35,927 nt of DNA from Rhodocyclaceae bacterium (GCA_019455325.1 JACFMQ010000023.1:1-35927), one strand, 5' to 3'. Positions 13,702 through 24,981 are shown, counted from the first letter of the stretch. The notes: generated by a model not told the origin, from the letters alone. Numbers and translations are program-made.

Positions 13702-16488
13702 ATGAGCTTCGATAACCGCATCTTCGGCGAGGTGAAAAGGGACTGCTCCCTCGTCGATTACATCAAGGCACGCACCGGCGGGGAGTCGGTGAAGTCGGGC
13801 GCAACGACCTTCATCAACCCGGCGCCCTGCTGCACGCACAACGACTGCTTTTCCATCGGCAAGAACGACGAGACGTGGAAGTGCTATAGCTGCGGCGAGC
13901 CGCAGGGGTTGAAGGCGGGTGACGTCTTTCACTTCGCAGAGAAGGTGCTGGGCATGGGCCGCGCGGAGGCGCTACGCGACATCGCTGACTTCGCCGGTGT
14001 GCGCTTGCCGGAGCGCCCCCCTCCCGCCGGCACCCCCGAACCCCGGCGCGAGAAAAGTCACGCGGAGTACATCGCCGAACGTTGCTTGGCGGATACGAAG
14101 CGGGCGGTGGATTGGCTGGTGGAGGAGCGCGGTATCGATCCGGAGGTAGCGCAGAAAGCGGCGCTGAAGAAGGCGCTGGGTTTCAACGACTGGACGAGTT
14201 CAAAAATCGCCGCCGGCGAGAAAATGCACGGCGGGCCGGCGGCGGCCTTCATCGTGCGCTCGCTGAACCCCGGGCATGTGATGGCCGTCGACCTGCGCTA
14301 CCTGGACCCAGAACTGAACGGCGGGGTGAAGACCTCGACGCAGGGCGAGAAGTACGGCTACGGCTGGACGAGCGACGTCAAGCGGCTGCTTTCGGCGGAG
14401 ACGGTCTATTTCTGCGAGGGGGCAGTCGACGCGCTGTCGGTGGAGTCGGCGCACATGCCGGGCCGCACGGCGGCGTTCGCGATCCGCGGCACCGGGAACG
14501 TGTCGAACGTCGCCCTGGACTGGATGCGCGGCCGGCTGGCGGTGATCGTGGTCGACAACGACAAGCCCGGTGCCGACGGCTACTGCGCCGGACTGAAGGC
14601 CGGCTGGGCGCTGCACGAGCGGCTGACGCGCATGGACATTTCGGCGATGCTGGTCGATATCGCCGAGTGGGGCGACATCGAGGACGTGAACCATTTCCTG
14701 AAGACGCACGGCCCGGAAGAACTGCGCCGCGCGCTGTGGAAGCTGGAGCAGTGGGCCATTCAAGGCCATTGGGGCAAAGGTCGCGACAACGACCTGCTGG
14801 AAAGCCATGAGGGCAAGCGTCGGATCTACCTGCCCTTTCACCATGACGCACTTTACTGGCGCTACCGCGTGCGGCCGGACTTCACGAGCTACGTCGACAA
14901 GGTGGAATCTTCCGACGATTCGGAAAACCAGGCGCCGAAGATTTCGCTGCGCGAGCTGGCCGGCTTCCGTGTCGCGGCGATCTCGCGTGTCTCGATCCAG
15001 GGAGCGATCTCGACGACAACGGGCGACCCGGACACGATGCCGAAGACGCTGTTCTCCGTCTCGGTGCAGACGACGCGCCACGGCGCAAAGCTGATTCGCA
15101 AGGTGGTCGACGACGAGCGGCTGCACAACATCGACGTCTGGAAGCGATTCGGGCCGGTGTGGGATCAGTCGAAATTCCTCCGTCTGGTCAATATCTGGGA
15201 GAACGCCGCCCACATCGGCGCGCGGCAGGCGGCGAACTTCGTCGGGCTGTGCTGGCGCGAGGGCCGCCTGGCGGTGAACGAGGGGCCGGACTGCTATTTC
15301 CAGAACCCGGAGCAGCAGTGCCCGTACCACGCGATGACCTTCCCGTCGGGCAGCCGCGGCGACGCCCGCCGGGTGATCGAGGCCTTTTCGACCACCTTCG
15401 GCAAGAGCGCGGCGGCGATCCTGCTGACGTGGAGCCTAGGCGGACACCTCAAGGTCATCCTCGGCTTCTGGCCGCACCTGATGCTGCAGGCCCGCAAGGG
15501 CATGGGCAAGTCGACGCTGGTCAAGCGCCTGGAACGGGCGATCGCCTTCACGATGTTTTCCGGGCAGAGCCTGCAGACCGAGTTCCGGCTGCTGACCAGC
15601 GTGTCGCACACCTCGCACCCGGTCGGCTGGGAGGAGCTTTCCGCCCGCCGGCAGGACGTGATCGACAAGGCGGTATCGATCCTGCAGGAGAACTACCAGT
15701 TCACGCTGAACCGACGGGGAAGCGAGATGCTGGAGTTCCTGCTGTCGGCGCCGGTGCTGCTCGCCGGCGAGGATGTGCCGGTCAACAGCCTGATCGGCAA
15801 GATCGTGCGCGCATCGCTCCGGGTGAAGGGGCCGCTGGTCCCGGAAGACGTGCCGCGCTTCCCGGTGCGGCAATGGCTGGAATTCCTGGCCGACCTGTCG
15901 CCTGCCCAGGTGCGCGGGGTGTTCGAGGAGTGCAAGCAGGTCTGCATGAAGCTGTCCCGCGCCGCCGGCGAGGACGACGGCGCGAACCGCATGGCGACGA
16001 ACTACGCGGCCCTGATGACGGCCTGGCGTCTGCTGTGCGAGTTCGCCGGACTGGACGCGAAGGCCGGCACCTTCCTCAATGACCTGATCGCCGAAATGAA
16101 CAGCCACATCGGCGAGACCAGCGCCGACCGTCAGCCGTGGGTGTGGATCATGGAGAAGATCGCCGGCGAGCTGGCGCACGGCCACTACGAGGGGCCGTGG
16201 AAGATCGACACCTACGGCCGCGGCGCTGACGGCGAGGAGGAATGCCTGTTCATCCGCACCAGCGACGTCATGCACCACCTGAGCCGCACGACGGCGCTGC
16301 GCGAGTTCTGGAACGGGCTGCCGGTGAAGAGCGATCGCGTGTTCAAGCAACAGATGGAAGAGGCCGGCGTGATCATCGGCGAAGCCGAGAAGACGGTCGG
16401 CGCCCGGCGCTACTCGCGCATGGCCGTCGTGAGCCTGGCCAGGCTGGAAGCGTTCGGGGTCGATGTGCATCGGCCGGATGGCGGGTAG
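13702..16488 (+). CDS. Phage primase-helicase (CHC2-like zinc finger, Toprim, ATPase)
   Basis: This 928-aa protein starts at ATG 13702. The zinc finger has C43, C44, H46 and C49 with C61-x-x-C64. The Toprim domain follows, with its catalytic Glu in FCEGAVDALS (about 239) and the DxD-type acid cluster in VVDNDKPGADG (about 285). A P-loop in QARKGMGKSTLV (about 596-607) starts the C-terminal ATPase. It would synthesise primers and unwind DNA at the phage replication fork, like P4 alpha-type or gp4-type proteins. The downstream AT-rich region could be its origin. The helicase half is recognised mainly by the P-loop. Confidence 0.85.
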   Translation: MSFDNRIFGEVKRDCSLVDYIKARTGGESVKSGATTFINPAPCCTHNDCFSIGKNDETWKCYSCGEPQGLKAGDVFHFAEKVLGMGRAEALRDIADFAGVRLPERPPPAGTPEPRREKSHAEYIAERCLADTKRAVDWLVEERGIDPEVAQKAALKKALGFNDWTSSKIAAGEKMHGGPAAAFIVRSLNPGHVMAVDLRYLDPELNGGVKTSTQGEKYGYGWTSDVKRLLSAETVYFCEGAVDALSVESAHMPGRTAAFAIRGTGNVSNVALDWMRGRLAVIVVDNDKPGADGYCAGLKAGWALHERLTRMDISAMLVDIAEWGDIEDVNHFLKTHGPEELRRALWKLEQWAIQGHWGKGRDNDLLESHEGKRRIYLPFHHDALYWRYRVRPDFTSYVDKVESSDDSENQAPKISLRELAGFRVAAISRVSIQGAISTTTGDPDTMPKTLFSVSVQTTRHGAKLIRKVVDDERLHNIDVWKRFGPVWDQSKFLRLVNIWENAAHIGARQAANFVGLCWREGRLAVNEGPDCYFQNPEQQCPYHAMTFPSGSRGDARRVIEAFSTTFGKSAAAILLTWSLGGHLKVILGFWPHLMLQARKGMGKSTLVKRLERAIAFTMFSGQSLQTEFRLLTSVSHTSHPVGWEELSARRQDVIDKAVSILQENYQFTLNRRGSEMLEFLLSAPVLLAGEDVPVNSLIGKIVRASLRVKGPLVPEDVPRFPVRQWLEFLADLSPAQVRGVFEECKQVCMKLSRAAGEDDGANRMATNYAALMTAWRLLCEFAGLDAKAGTFLNDLIAEMNSHIGETSADRQPWVWIMEKIAGELAHGHYEGPWKIDTYGRGADGEEECLFIRTSDVMHHLSRTTALREFWNGLPVKSDRVFKQQMEEAGVIIGEAEKTVGARRYSRMAVVSLARLEAFGVDVHRPDGG

Positions 16489-16720
16489 GAAGATGGCACC
16501 CCCTCCCCTGGCACGGCACTGCCGAAAGTGCGAAGAACCCCTTGCATGGGATGCGAAGCGAGACTGCTGGAAGCCCTGCCGAAACGGGTGTTCACAAGTG
16601 ACGGCTGCGATCCCTGGCGATGCAGAACTCGTTCTGACCTGCGGGCATGACGCCGACGGACGGCTCGTCAGAGGCTGTGCGATCCGGCGTGCCGTGCGGT
16701 ACGACGAGGCGGCGGAATAG
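16478..16720 (+). CDS. Small Cys-rich zinc-finger-like protein
   Basis: This protein of about 80 aa begins inside the primase end. The start is uncertain among ATG 16463, 16478 and 16493; none has a well-spaced ribosome site, so coupling to primase translation is likely. The N-terminal part has a C-x2-C...C-x3-C array (HCRKCEEPLAWDAKRDCWKPC), then a further Cys pair. It is probably a metal-binding accessory protein; function unknown. Confidence 0.5.
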   Translation: MAGRKMAPPPLARHCRKCEEPLAWDAKRDCWKPCRNGCSQVTAAIPGDAELVLTCGHDADGRLVRGCAIRRAVRYDEAAE

Positions 16721-17084
16721 ACGCCATGACATGCAGCAACACGCCACACGCGACGATCGCCTCCCGCCCGATGTCCAACCCTTCGACCAAGGGCTTCGGC
16801 CGCTTCTGCCGCCTCTCCCCGTACCCCTCACGAGTAAAAATTGGCCGACGCCTCGGCATCGAGAGGGGGGCGGCCAGGGTCGTCAATTTTTTTTGCGCCG
16901 GCGGCGCGCGGCCAAAGGTTTGCGGGCGGTGTCCACGGAACCGGTGGATTGGCGGGGCTTCTCAGCCTAAGTCATTGATCGTTGAGCAGTATCACCCCAT
17001 CAATCGGCGCTTGTTTTCCATCGATTTGTCTCCAAAATCCACCATTTCGCCACTTTCTTCCATCGCGCCGCTTTCGCCGCACCA

Positions 17085-17138
17085 GCCCCCTTCTTTCTCT
17101 CTTTCTCTTTGTAAACAAGAAGAAGAGAGAGAAGAGAG
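17085..17138 (+). repeat. Polypyrimidine/polypurine inverted tract
   Basis: A 26-nt pure pyrimidine run (17085-17110) is followed by GTAAAC and a 22-nt pure purine run (17117-17138). The arms are imperfect inverted copies (TCTCTC/GAGAGA, TTGT/ACAA), so a long imperfect hairpin can form in single strands. No T-tract follows. Confidence 0.6.
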
Positions 17139-17159
17139 CCCCACATCGAGAGGAAGGGG

Positions 17160-17303
17160 TGATCCATCATTTCGGCCCGCTGCCTATTTTTTCATCCATC
17201 AATTCGACTTCGCATTTCGCGCAACCGATGGATTGTGGTGGAATGAAAACCCTTGTGGCACAAGGATTTCCGGCGTGATCCATCAATATCCACCAATCCA
17301 TCA
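17160..17303 (+). repeat. Iteron-like ATCCATCA repeats
   Basis: ATCCATCA occurs near 17162, 17194, 17278 and 17296, twice as TGATCCATCA (17160 and 17276) and twice followed by AT. An inverted relative (GATGGATTG) lies near 17227 and a partial copy (CCATCAAT) near 16997. They lie just upstream of the recombinase start at 17340. Candidate binding sites for a replication initiator, or integrase arm sites. Confidence 0.45.
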
Positions 17304-17339
17304 CCGTTCTCCCTGCTCCCCCCTTGAGAGGACCATCCA

Positions 17340-18356
17340 GTGAGCTTCCCCGTTCTCGTCGAGGACTTCCTCTCGTTCATGCACCACAACCGCGGCCGGT
17401 CGGAACGGCTGGCGGTGGTGTATCGGCTGGCGCTGTCCCGCCTGGGCGAGTTCATGGCGGATCTCGGGCGCGACCCGATGACGGCGACGCATGAGGATCT
17501 GGTGGCCTTCACCGGCCCGTGGCTGTTCCGCAAGGGATTGGTCGACCCGGTTTCCCGTAGAACGCACGTCTCCGCGGTGCGCGGCTTCTTCAAGTGGGCG
17601 ACCTGGCGCGGCCACGTGCGCGACAACGCCGCCGCCGGCGTGCCGCAGCCGAAGGTGGGCCGGAAAATTCCCCGCATGATGACGCTGGCCGACCTCGAAA
17701 AGATCATGTGGCAGCCGGATTTCGGCACGCTCGCCGGCGTGCGCGACGCAGCGATGATCGCTGTGCTTGGCGGCTGCGGCCTGCGCGCCTCTGGGCTCGC
17801 AGGACTGAACGAGTCGAACCTGGTGCGCGACGTGATCGACGCCCAGCCGCGCCTGTTCGTGAAGGTTCTGGAGAAAGGCGGCCGCGAACGAGTGGTGCCG
17901 GTGCCCCAGCAGGCCGAGCTGCTGATCCGCCTCTACCTCGACCACCCCGACCTGGCAGCCGTCGACCGGCTGCTGCCGGATGGCGACAAGGTGCTCTTCG
18001 TCTCGCTGATGCGCCGCGACATCCCGTTGTGCGACTACCGGGGCGAGAAGCGGCGCTTCCGGCGCGAGCAGGTGCATGCGCTCGTGCGCCGCCACGGCAC
18101 GCGCGCCGGTGTCGATCCGTCGCTGCTCCACCCGCATGCGATGCGACACCTGTTCGGCACCGAGCTGGCCGAAGACGACGTGCCGACCGTCACCGCGCAG
18201 AACCTGCTCGGCCACGCCGACCCGAAGTCGACCGAGGTCTATCAGCACCTGGCCCGCCGAAAGTTGATGCGCGTGGCCGACAAATCCAACCCGCTGGCGA
18301 AGATCAAGACGCCGGTGACCGCTCTGCTGAACCAGATCAAGAGACCAGCGCCGTGA
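17340..18356 (+). CDS. Tyrosine recombinase/integrase (XerC/D-like)
   Basis: This 338-aa protein starts at GTG 17340 with GAGAGG nine bases upstream. An N-terminal core-binding domain (about 1-105) is followed by the catalytic domain: Arg149 (GLRASGL), Lys in LEKGGRERVVPVP, His266-x-x-Arg269 (HAMRHLF), His in LLGHADPKST and Tyr301 (EVYQHL). All pentad residues are present. It is full length, unlike the short recombinase at 2591. The repeats upstream could be its arm sites, but the attachment junction lies next to the serine recombinase instead, so this enzyme may act as a resolvase. Confidence 0.88.
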   Translation: MSFPVLVEDFLSFMHHNRGRSERLAVVYRLALSRLGEFMADLGRDPMTATHEDLVAFTGPWLFRKGLVDPVSRRTHVSAVRGFFKWATWRGHVRDNAAAGVPQPKVGRKIPRMMTLADLEKIMWQPDFGTLAGVRDAAMIAVLGGCGLRASGLAGLNESNLVRDVIDAQPRLFVKVLEKGGRERVVPVPQQAELLIRLYLDHPDLAAVDRLLPDGDKVLFVSLMRRDIPLCDYRGEKRRFRREQVHALVRRHGTRAGVDPSLLHPHAMRHLFGTELAEDDVPTVTAQNLLGHADPKSTEVYQHLARRKLMRVADKSNPLAKIKTPVTALLNQIKRPAP

Positions 18357-18406
18357 CGCTCGCCTCCCTCGATGCCCTGCCCAGGCGCGTTTTCTCGCCG
18401 AATTGC

Positions 18407-18426
18407 CGCACGCAAAACAGCGTGCG
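18407..18426 (+). terminator. Hairpin after the tyrosine recombinase
   Basis: CGCACGC and GCGTGCG form a perfect 7-bp stem with a 6-nt A-rich loop, 50 nt after the recombinase stop. The U-tract is missing (TCTCCC follows), so termination is only a possibility. The remainder of 18357-18582 shows no gene. Confidence 0.35.
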
Positions 18427-18582
18427 TCTCCCTGCGGCGCCTGGAGAGTCATTGGAAATAGGAAGAATTGCGGCGATGTTGCGCGGCCTCAACTCGTCTA
18501 TAAGACGCTGCCAGTGTCGTTTCGCCTTCTGCCAGAAAGCGAAGTCATTGAACGTGGTTGAGCGGTGTTCGGGGGGTGTCAG

Positions 18583-19080
18583 ATGAGCGAAAGACGAAGT
18601 GGCGCGGCGGGAATCGCACAGGGCGAGCTGTTCGGCGAGGGGGTGGGGGCTCGGCAGGAAGGGTCGCCCCCCCCTCCCATGGGGGGGGAGTACCTGGAGA
18701 ATTCCACCCCGCCGAACTTTTCAAAAACTGCGCCGGCCGAAAAAAAACGGCGCGACCCCCGTTTCGACGAGCTGGAGCGCATTGGCCTGCCGGCCGCGTG
18801 GTTGCGAGTCGCCGAGCGGATCGGATTCGATGCGTGGCTGGAGGTCTGGCGGATGTTGTCCGAGGACGAGCGGATTCGCCACGACGGCGGCGCGCGCATG
18901 CCGAAGCTGCGCTGCTACTCGGCCTATGTCCGGTATCAGCGCAATCGGTACATCGTCTCGCTGGCGCAGCACGGCATTCCCATTCGGATGATCCAGGAGT
19001 TCGTGTGGAATGGCTTTCGTGAACGGCTGGACTTCACTCACGTCGGAAAAATTGCGAAAAGGGCTACAGTACGAAAATGA
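18583..19080 (+). CDS. Hypothetical protein coupled to the serine recombinase, with C8/G8 tracts
   Basis: This 165-aa protein starts at ATG 18583, and its stop overlaps the recombinase start (ATGA). Residues about 28-33 are encoded by eight C, TCCCAT and eight G (18667-18688), which can slip during replication or fold back. Residues 60-150 are helical and basic (RCYSAYVRYQRNRYIVSLAQ, GIPIRMIQEFVW), suggestive of a helix-turn-helix. Its position directly before the integrase makes a DNA-binding helper or directionality factor possible, but nothing in the sequence proves it. Family not recognised. Confidence 0.6.
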   Translation: MSERRSGAAGIAQGELFGEGVGARQEGSPPPPMGGEYLENSTPPNFSKTAPAEKKRRDPRFDELERIGLPAAWLRVAERIGFDAWLEVWRMLSEDERIRHDGGARMPKLRCYSAYVRYQRNRYIVSLAQHGIPIRMIQEFVWNGFRERLDFTHVGKIAKRATVRK

Positions 19081-20621
19081 AGGCGAGAGAGAAGACGGCG
19101 GTCATTTATGCTCGTGTGAGCACGGCACGGCAGGCGGACGACGGGCTGCCGGTGGATAGCCAGATCGATCAATGCCGGGCGAAGGCGGTGGCGCTGCAGG
19201 CGCGCGTCGTGGAGGTGTTCCGGGATGACGGGATTTCCGGGCGAACCAGCAACCGCCCCGGATTCCAGGCCGCCCTGGATTTCTGTGACGACCACCCCGT
19301 GGATTACTTCGTGTGCTGGTCATCCAGCCGCTTCGCGCGCAATCACATCGATGCGGCGCTGAACAAGCGCATCCTCGAAAAATCGGGAAGCAAGCTGGTC
19401 TTCGTCTCGCAGGATTTCGGTGAGTCGGACGAGGCCTGGATGATCGAGAGCATCGTCGCGATCATGGACGAGCAGTATTCCCGCGCGATCGCCAAGGACA
19501 CGCGCCGCTCGATGGCGAAAAACGCCGCCGACGGCTTCTGGAACGGCGGCAATCTGCCGTTCGGCTACCAGGCGGTATCGATGGGCAAGCGCCGCCGGCT
19601 CGCGCCGGTGGAGGACGAGGCGCTGGTGGTGCGCACGATCTTCCGCTGGACGATCGAAGGCGCTGGTCAGAAGGAAATCGCGATGCGGTTGAACGACACC
19701 GGCGTCAGCCGACGCGGCAAGCGTTGGAACAAGGCGGCCGTGGCCTCGGTGCTACGCTCGCGCGCGGTGCTCGGGCAGATCGTGTTCAACGACCGTGGCC
19801 GGAATATCGTCACCCAGGCACACGAGGCGATCATCAGCGAGGAGGTGTGGGCGATGGCACAGGACAAGAAGGAACAGCGCGTGCCGCGCAACGTCGGCGG
19901 CCGTCCGCGCAGCGAGGCGGCATTCTCCGGGCTGCTGGTCTGTGGCAAATGTGGCGAGGCGATGTATACGGAAACCGCGACGGGGCGCGGAGGCGTGCGC
20001 TACCACTACTACAACTGCCGGTCCTTCCTGAAGGGAATGGGGTGCGAGAGCCGACGTCTCCCGGTCGAGAAGTTGGACGCTCACCTCCTCGAAGAGATCG
20101 CCGAGAAAATTTTTACCGCCGACAACATCGCAGGCATTCTGCTCGACATCAAGCGGCAATCCGGAGAATGGGCGTGCGATAAGCAATTACGGATCGACGG
20201 CATGGCGAAGGAACTATCGGACGTCGATCGCCGCCTGCGCAAAATGTACGAGTCAGTCGAGGCCGGCGTCGGGCTCAACCTGGCCGACGTGGCGCCGCGG
20301 CTGCGGGAGCTTCGGGCAAGGTCGGAAGCCCTGAAAATAGAAATCGAGAGACTCGATGCTGACCCCGGTCCGCAGATCGTTCTTCGACCAGATGAAACGA
20401 CGACGGCTGCAAGAATATTCCGCGATATCTTGGTTTCCGCAGAAAACACGTCAAAAGTGCGTGAATTCCTCGGCCATGTGGTCAGCCGAATCGTTATTGG
20501 AGATGGGAAAGCAATGCTGGAGTATCTACCGGAGCGCATTGTGAATGCTCGGATGAGCGATTCGCAATGCGTGGTAAGGTGGCTCCCCGACCTGGGCTCG
20601 AACCAGGGACCTACGGATTAA
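19077..20621 (+). CDS. Large serine recombinase (site-specific integrase)
   Basis: This 514-aa protein starts at ATG 19077, overlapping the preceding stop. The resolvase-type catalytic domain is at about 6-150 with nucleophile Ser15 (YARVSTARQ); a recombinase DNA-binding domain follows (NLPFGYQAV); then a zinc ribbon (CGKCGEAMYTE...YNC...GC, about 290-330); and a C-terminal coiled coil. Layout and length are those of phage serine integrases. The last 13 residues (WLPDLGSNQGPTD) are translated from the 3' half of the tRNA-Asn gene on the other strand. Located at the phage edge, this is the best candidate for the active integrase. A separate directionality factor would be needed for excision. 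Confidence 0.92.
   Translation: MKAREKTAVIYARVSTARQADDGLPVDSQIDQCRAKAVALQARVVEVFRDDGISGRTSNRPGFQAALDFCDDHPVDYFVCWSSSRFARNHIDAALNKRILEKSGSKLVFVSQDFGESDEAWMIESIVAIMDEQYSRAIAKDTRRSMAKNAADGFWNGGNLPFGYQAVSMGKRRRLAPVEDEALVVRTIFRWTIEGAGQKEIAMRLNDTGVSRRGKRWNKAAVASVLRSRAVLGQIVFNDRGRNIVTQAHEAIISEEVWAMAQDKKEQRVPRNVGGRPRSEAAFSGLLVCGKCGEAMYTETATGRGGVRYHYYNCRSFLKGMGCESRRLPVEKLDAHLLEEIAEKIFTADNIAGILLDIKRQSGEWACDKQLRIDGMAKELSDVDRRLRKMYESVEAGVGLNLADVAPRLRELRARSEALKIEIERLDADPGPQIVLRPDETTTAARIFRDILVSAENTSKVREFLGHVVSRIVIGDGKAMLEYLPERIVNARMSDSQCVVRWLPDLGSNQGPTD
20580..20621. other. Probable right attachment junction in the tRNA-Asn 3' end
   Basis: Phage coding sequence (the serine recombinase) ends inside the tRNA-Asn 3' part, and only host genes lie beyond. 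The crossover core should lie at or near this overlap, with its partner copy at the left prophage end outside the window. The exact core cannot be set from one end. Confidence 0.6.
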
Positions 20622-20655
20622 CAGTCCGGCGCTCTACCGACTGAGCTATCGGGGA
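20580..20655 (-). tRNA. tRNA-Asn (anticodon GTT)
   Basis: This 76-nt minus-strand gene has CCA encoded at its 3' end (20580-20582). The acceptor arms TCCCCGA and TCGGGGA pair over 7 bp with discriminator G. The anticodon loop CTGTTAA gives GTT, and the T-arm has GGTTCGAGCC. It is complete and should be functional despite hosting the prophage, because the 3' end is restored by the integrated sequence. Confidence 0.95.
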
Positions 20656-20668
20656 ACAGGAAGCGCGC

Positions 20669-20697
20669 ATATTAGACACATGCCGAGCATCCGTCAA
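20669..20697 (-). promoter_or_regulatory. Sigma70 promoter of tRNA-Asn
   Basis: On the minus strand TTGACG (20692-20697) and TAATAT (20669-20674) are separated by exactly 17 nt, with the tRNA 5' end 13 nt downstream of the -10. This is a strong housekeeping promoter. The -35 also lies in a small dyad (CGTCAA/TTGACG). Confidence 0.8.
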
Positions 20698-20797
20698 CTT
20701 TTTTGACGAGAAACAGGCGAAAATCCCGCCCCCGGAAAACCGCCCCGGAACTTTTCCGCCTTTTGATCCGCCTCACAGCTTACGCGGCCCCCTTGGC

Positions 20798-20803
20798 TAT
20801 AAT
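20798..20803 (+). promoter_or_regulatory. Candidate -10 of moaA
   Basis: A perfect TATAAT lies 46 nt before the moaA start codon. No good -35 is seen at 17 nt, so the promoter may depend on an activator or be weak. Confidence 0.4.
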
Positions 20804-20849
20804 CGCCGCACCGGCCAGTACCGAAACCGCCACCCCGAGCCTCGCATCC

Positions 20850-21920
20850 ATGCGCAACGAATCCCTGAATCCGGAAGTGCTCCCGCCCGCCGCCGCGGGG
20901 CCGACCACGACGCGGGCGAGTTCGCGCCACGCCGCCGGCACGCTGATCGACAAGTACGGGCGGCACATCACCTACATCCGCCTGTCGATCACCGACCGCT
21001 GCGATTTCCGCTGCACCTACTGCATGGCCGAGGAGATGACCTTCCTGCCGCGCGACCAGGTGCTGTCGCTGGAGGAATGCCTGCGCGTCGTGCGCACCTT
21101 CGTCGGCCTCGGCGTGACCAAGGTGCGCATCACCGGCGGCGAGCCGCTGGTGCGCAAGAACGTGCTCTGGCTGCTGGAACGCATCGCCGCGCTCGACGGA
21201 CTGAAGGATCTGGTGCTGACGACCAACGGCTCGCAGCTCGATCGCTACGCCGCCGATCTGAAGCAGGCCGGCGTCAAGCGCATCAACGTCAGCCTGGACA
21301 CCCTCAGGCCCGAGCGCTTCAAGGCGATCACCCGCATCGGCGACCTCGACAAGGTGCTGCGCGGCATCGACGCCGCCGGCGCCGCCGGCTTCACGCGCAC
21401 CAAGCTGAACACGGTGATGATGCGCGGCGTGAACGACGACGAGTTCGTCGATCTCGTCCGCTACGCCATGGCGCACGACCTGAACGTGTCGTTCATCGAG
21501 GAGATGCCGCTCGGCGACGTCGGCCACGGCCGCAGCAACACCTATTACTCCACCGACGAGGGCCTCGCCCTGCTCTCGCCGCATTTCGGCCTGGTGCCGA
21601 CGGTCGAGAACACCGGCGGGCCGGCGCGCTACTGGCGCATCCCCGGCAGCGAGACGCGCGTCGGCTTCATCTCGCCGCACAGCCACAACTTCTGCGACAG
21701 CTGCAACCGGGTGCGCGTCACCGCCCAGGGCGAACTCTATCCCTGCCTCGGACAGAACGACGCGATGAGCCTGATGCCGCTGCTGCGGGAAGGCGACGAC
21801 GACGCGCCGCTGCGCGCGGCGATCGTGCGCGCGATGGGCATCAAGCCGAAGGAGCACAACTTCACGGAACAACTGGACGCGCCGCGGGTGGTCCGCTTCA
21901 TGTCGATGACCGGCGGCTGA
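20850..21920 (+). CDS. moaA: GTP 3',8-cyclase MoaA
   Basis: This 356-aa radical SAM enzyme makes the first molybdenum cofactor intermediate, converting GTP to 3',8-cyclo-GTP, in the cytoplasm. The N-terminal cluster motif is CDFRCTYC in DRCDFRCTYCMAE, the AdoMet motif is ITGGEPL, and the C-terminal cluster binds through FCDSCNRVRV...YPC. The protein ends in the conserved Gly-Gly (SMTGG) needed for catalysis. I chose ATG 20850; the frame is open further upstream, but that part crosses the TATAAT box. It is the first host gene after the prophage. Other moa genes are not in the window. Confidence 0.95.
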   Translation: MRNESLNPEVLPPAAAGPTTTRASSRHAAGTLIDKYGRHITYIRLSITDRCDFRCTYCMAEEMTFLPRDQVLSLEECLRVVRTFVGLGVTKVRITGGEPLVRKNVLWLLERIAALDGLKDLVLTTNGSQLDRYAADLKQAGVKRINVSLDTLRPERFKAITRIGDLDKVLRGIDAAGAAGFTRTKLNTVMMRGVNDDEFVDLVRYAMAHDLNVSFIEEMPLGDVGHGRSNTYYSTDEGLALLSPHFGLVPTVENTGGPARYWRIPGSETRVGFISPHSHNFCDSCNRVRVTAQGELYPCLGQNDAMSLMPLLREGDDDAPLRAAIVRAMGIKPKEHNFTEQLDAPRVVRFMSMTGG

Positions 21921-21941
21921 GCGCCGCCGCGCGGACGGCTG

Positions 21942-23024
<1,083 letters not shown>

Positions 23025-23122
23025 CGAGGCCCCCCCTCCCCAAATCGTCCTTGCCAACCCGGCCCCGCCCGCGCGGACGGGGCCGACCGGAATTGCCTCC
23101 CGCCGCCCGCTGCCGCCGGAAC

Positions 23123-24967
<1,845 letters not shown>

Positions 24968-24981
24968 GGAGGGAAACCTAA

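Larger units (their letters stand above)
16721..17339. other. Gene-poor AT-rich region between primase operon and tyrosine recombinase
   Basis: This 619-bp stretch has weak ORFs on both strands with atypical residue composition and no ribosome sites, so I call no gene. From about 16970 it is clearly richer in A and T than the flanks. It holds a polypyrimidine/polypurine inverted tract (17085-17138) and repeated ATCCATCA words (17160-17303). An origin of replication, a recombinase binding region or a control region would all fit; which one cannot be decided here. Confidence 0.5.
1..20621. mobile_element. Prophage, right-hand part, ending in tRNA-Asn
   Basis: The segment carries spanins, a divergent repressor/Cro-like switch, a CII-family regulator, a DGR, three DNA methylases, a primase-helicase and integrases. 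The plus-strand genes are packed with 4-bp start/stop overlaps, as in phage operons. The right edge is set by the serine recombinase gene running into the 3' end of a tRNA-Asn gene, and housekeeping genes begin just after it. The left edge, and any head and tail genes, lie outside the window. Whether the phage is active cannot be judged. Confidence 0.9.

Noticed and set aside
13171-13932. A 253-aa minus-strand ORF opposite the end of the second Dam gene and the primase start
   Set aside because: It overlaps two supported plus-strand genes and shows no domain.
17160-17303. CRISPR-like array
   Set aside because: The repeats are only 8-10 bp, irregularly spaced and partly inverted, with no cas genes nearby.
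16726-17343. A 205-aa plus-strand ORF across the AT-rich region
   Set aside because: Residue composition tracks the repeats and homopolymer runs, there is no ribosome site, and the frame is unlike its neighbours.
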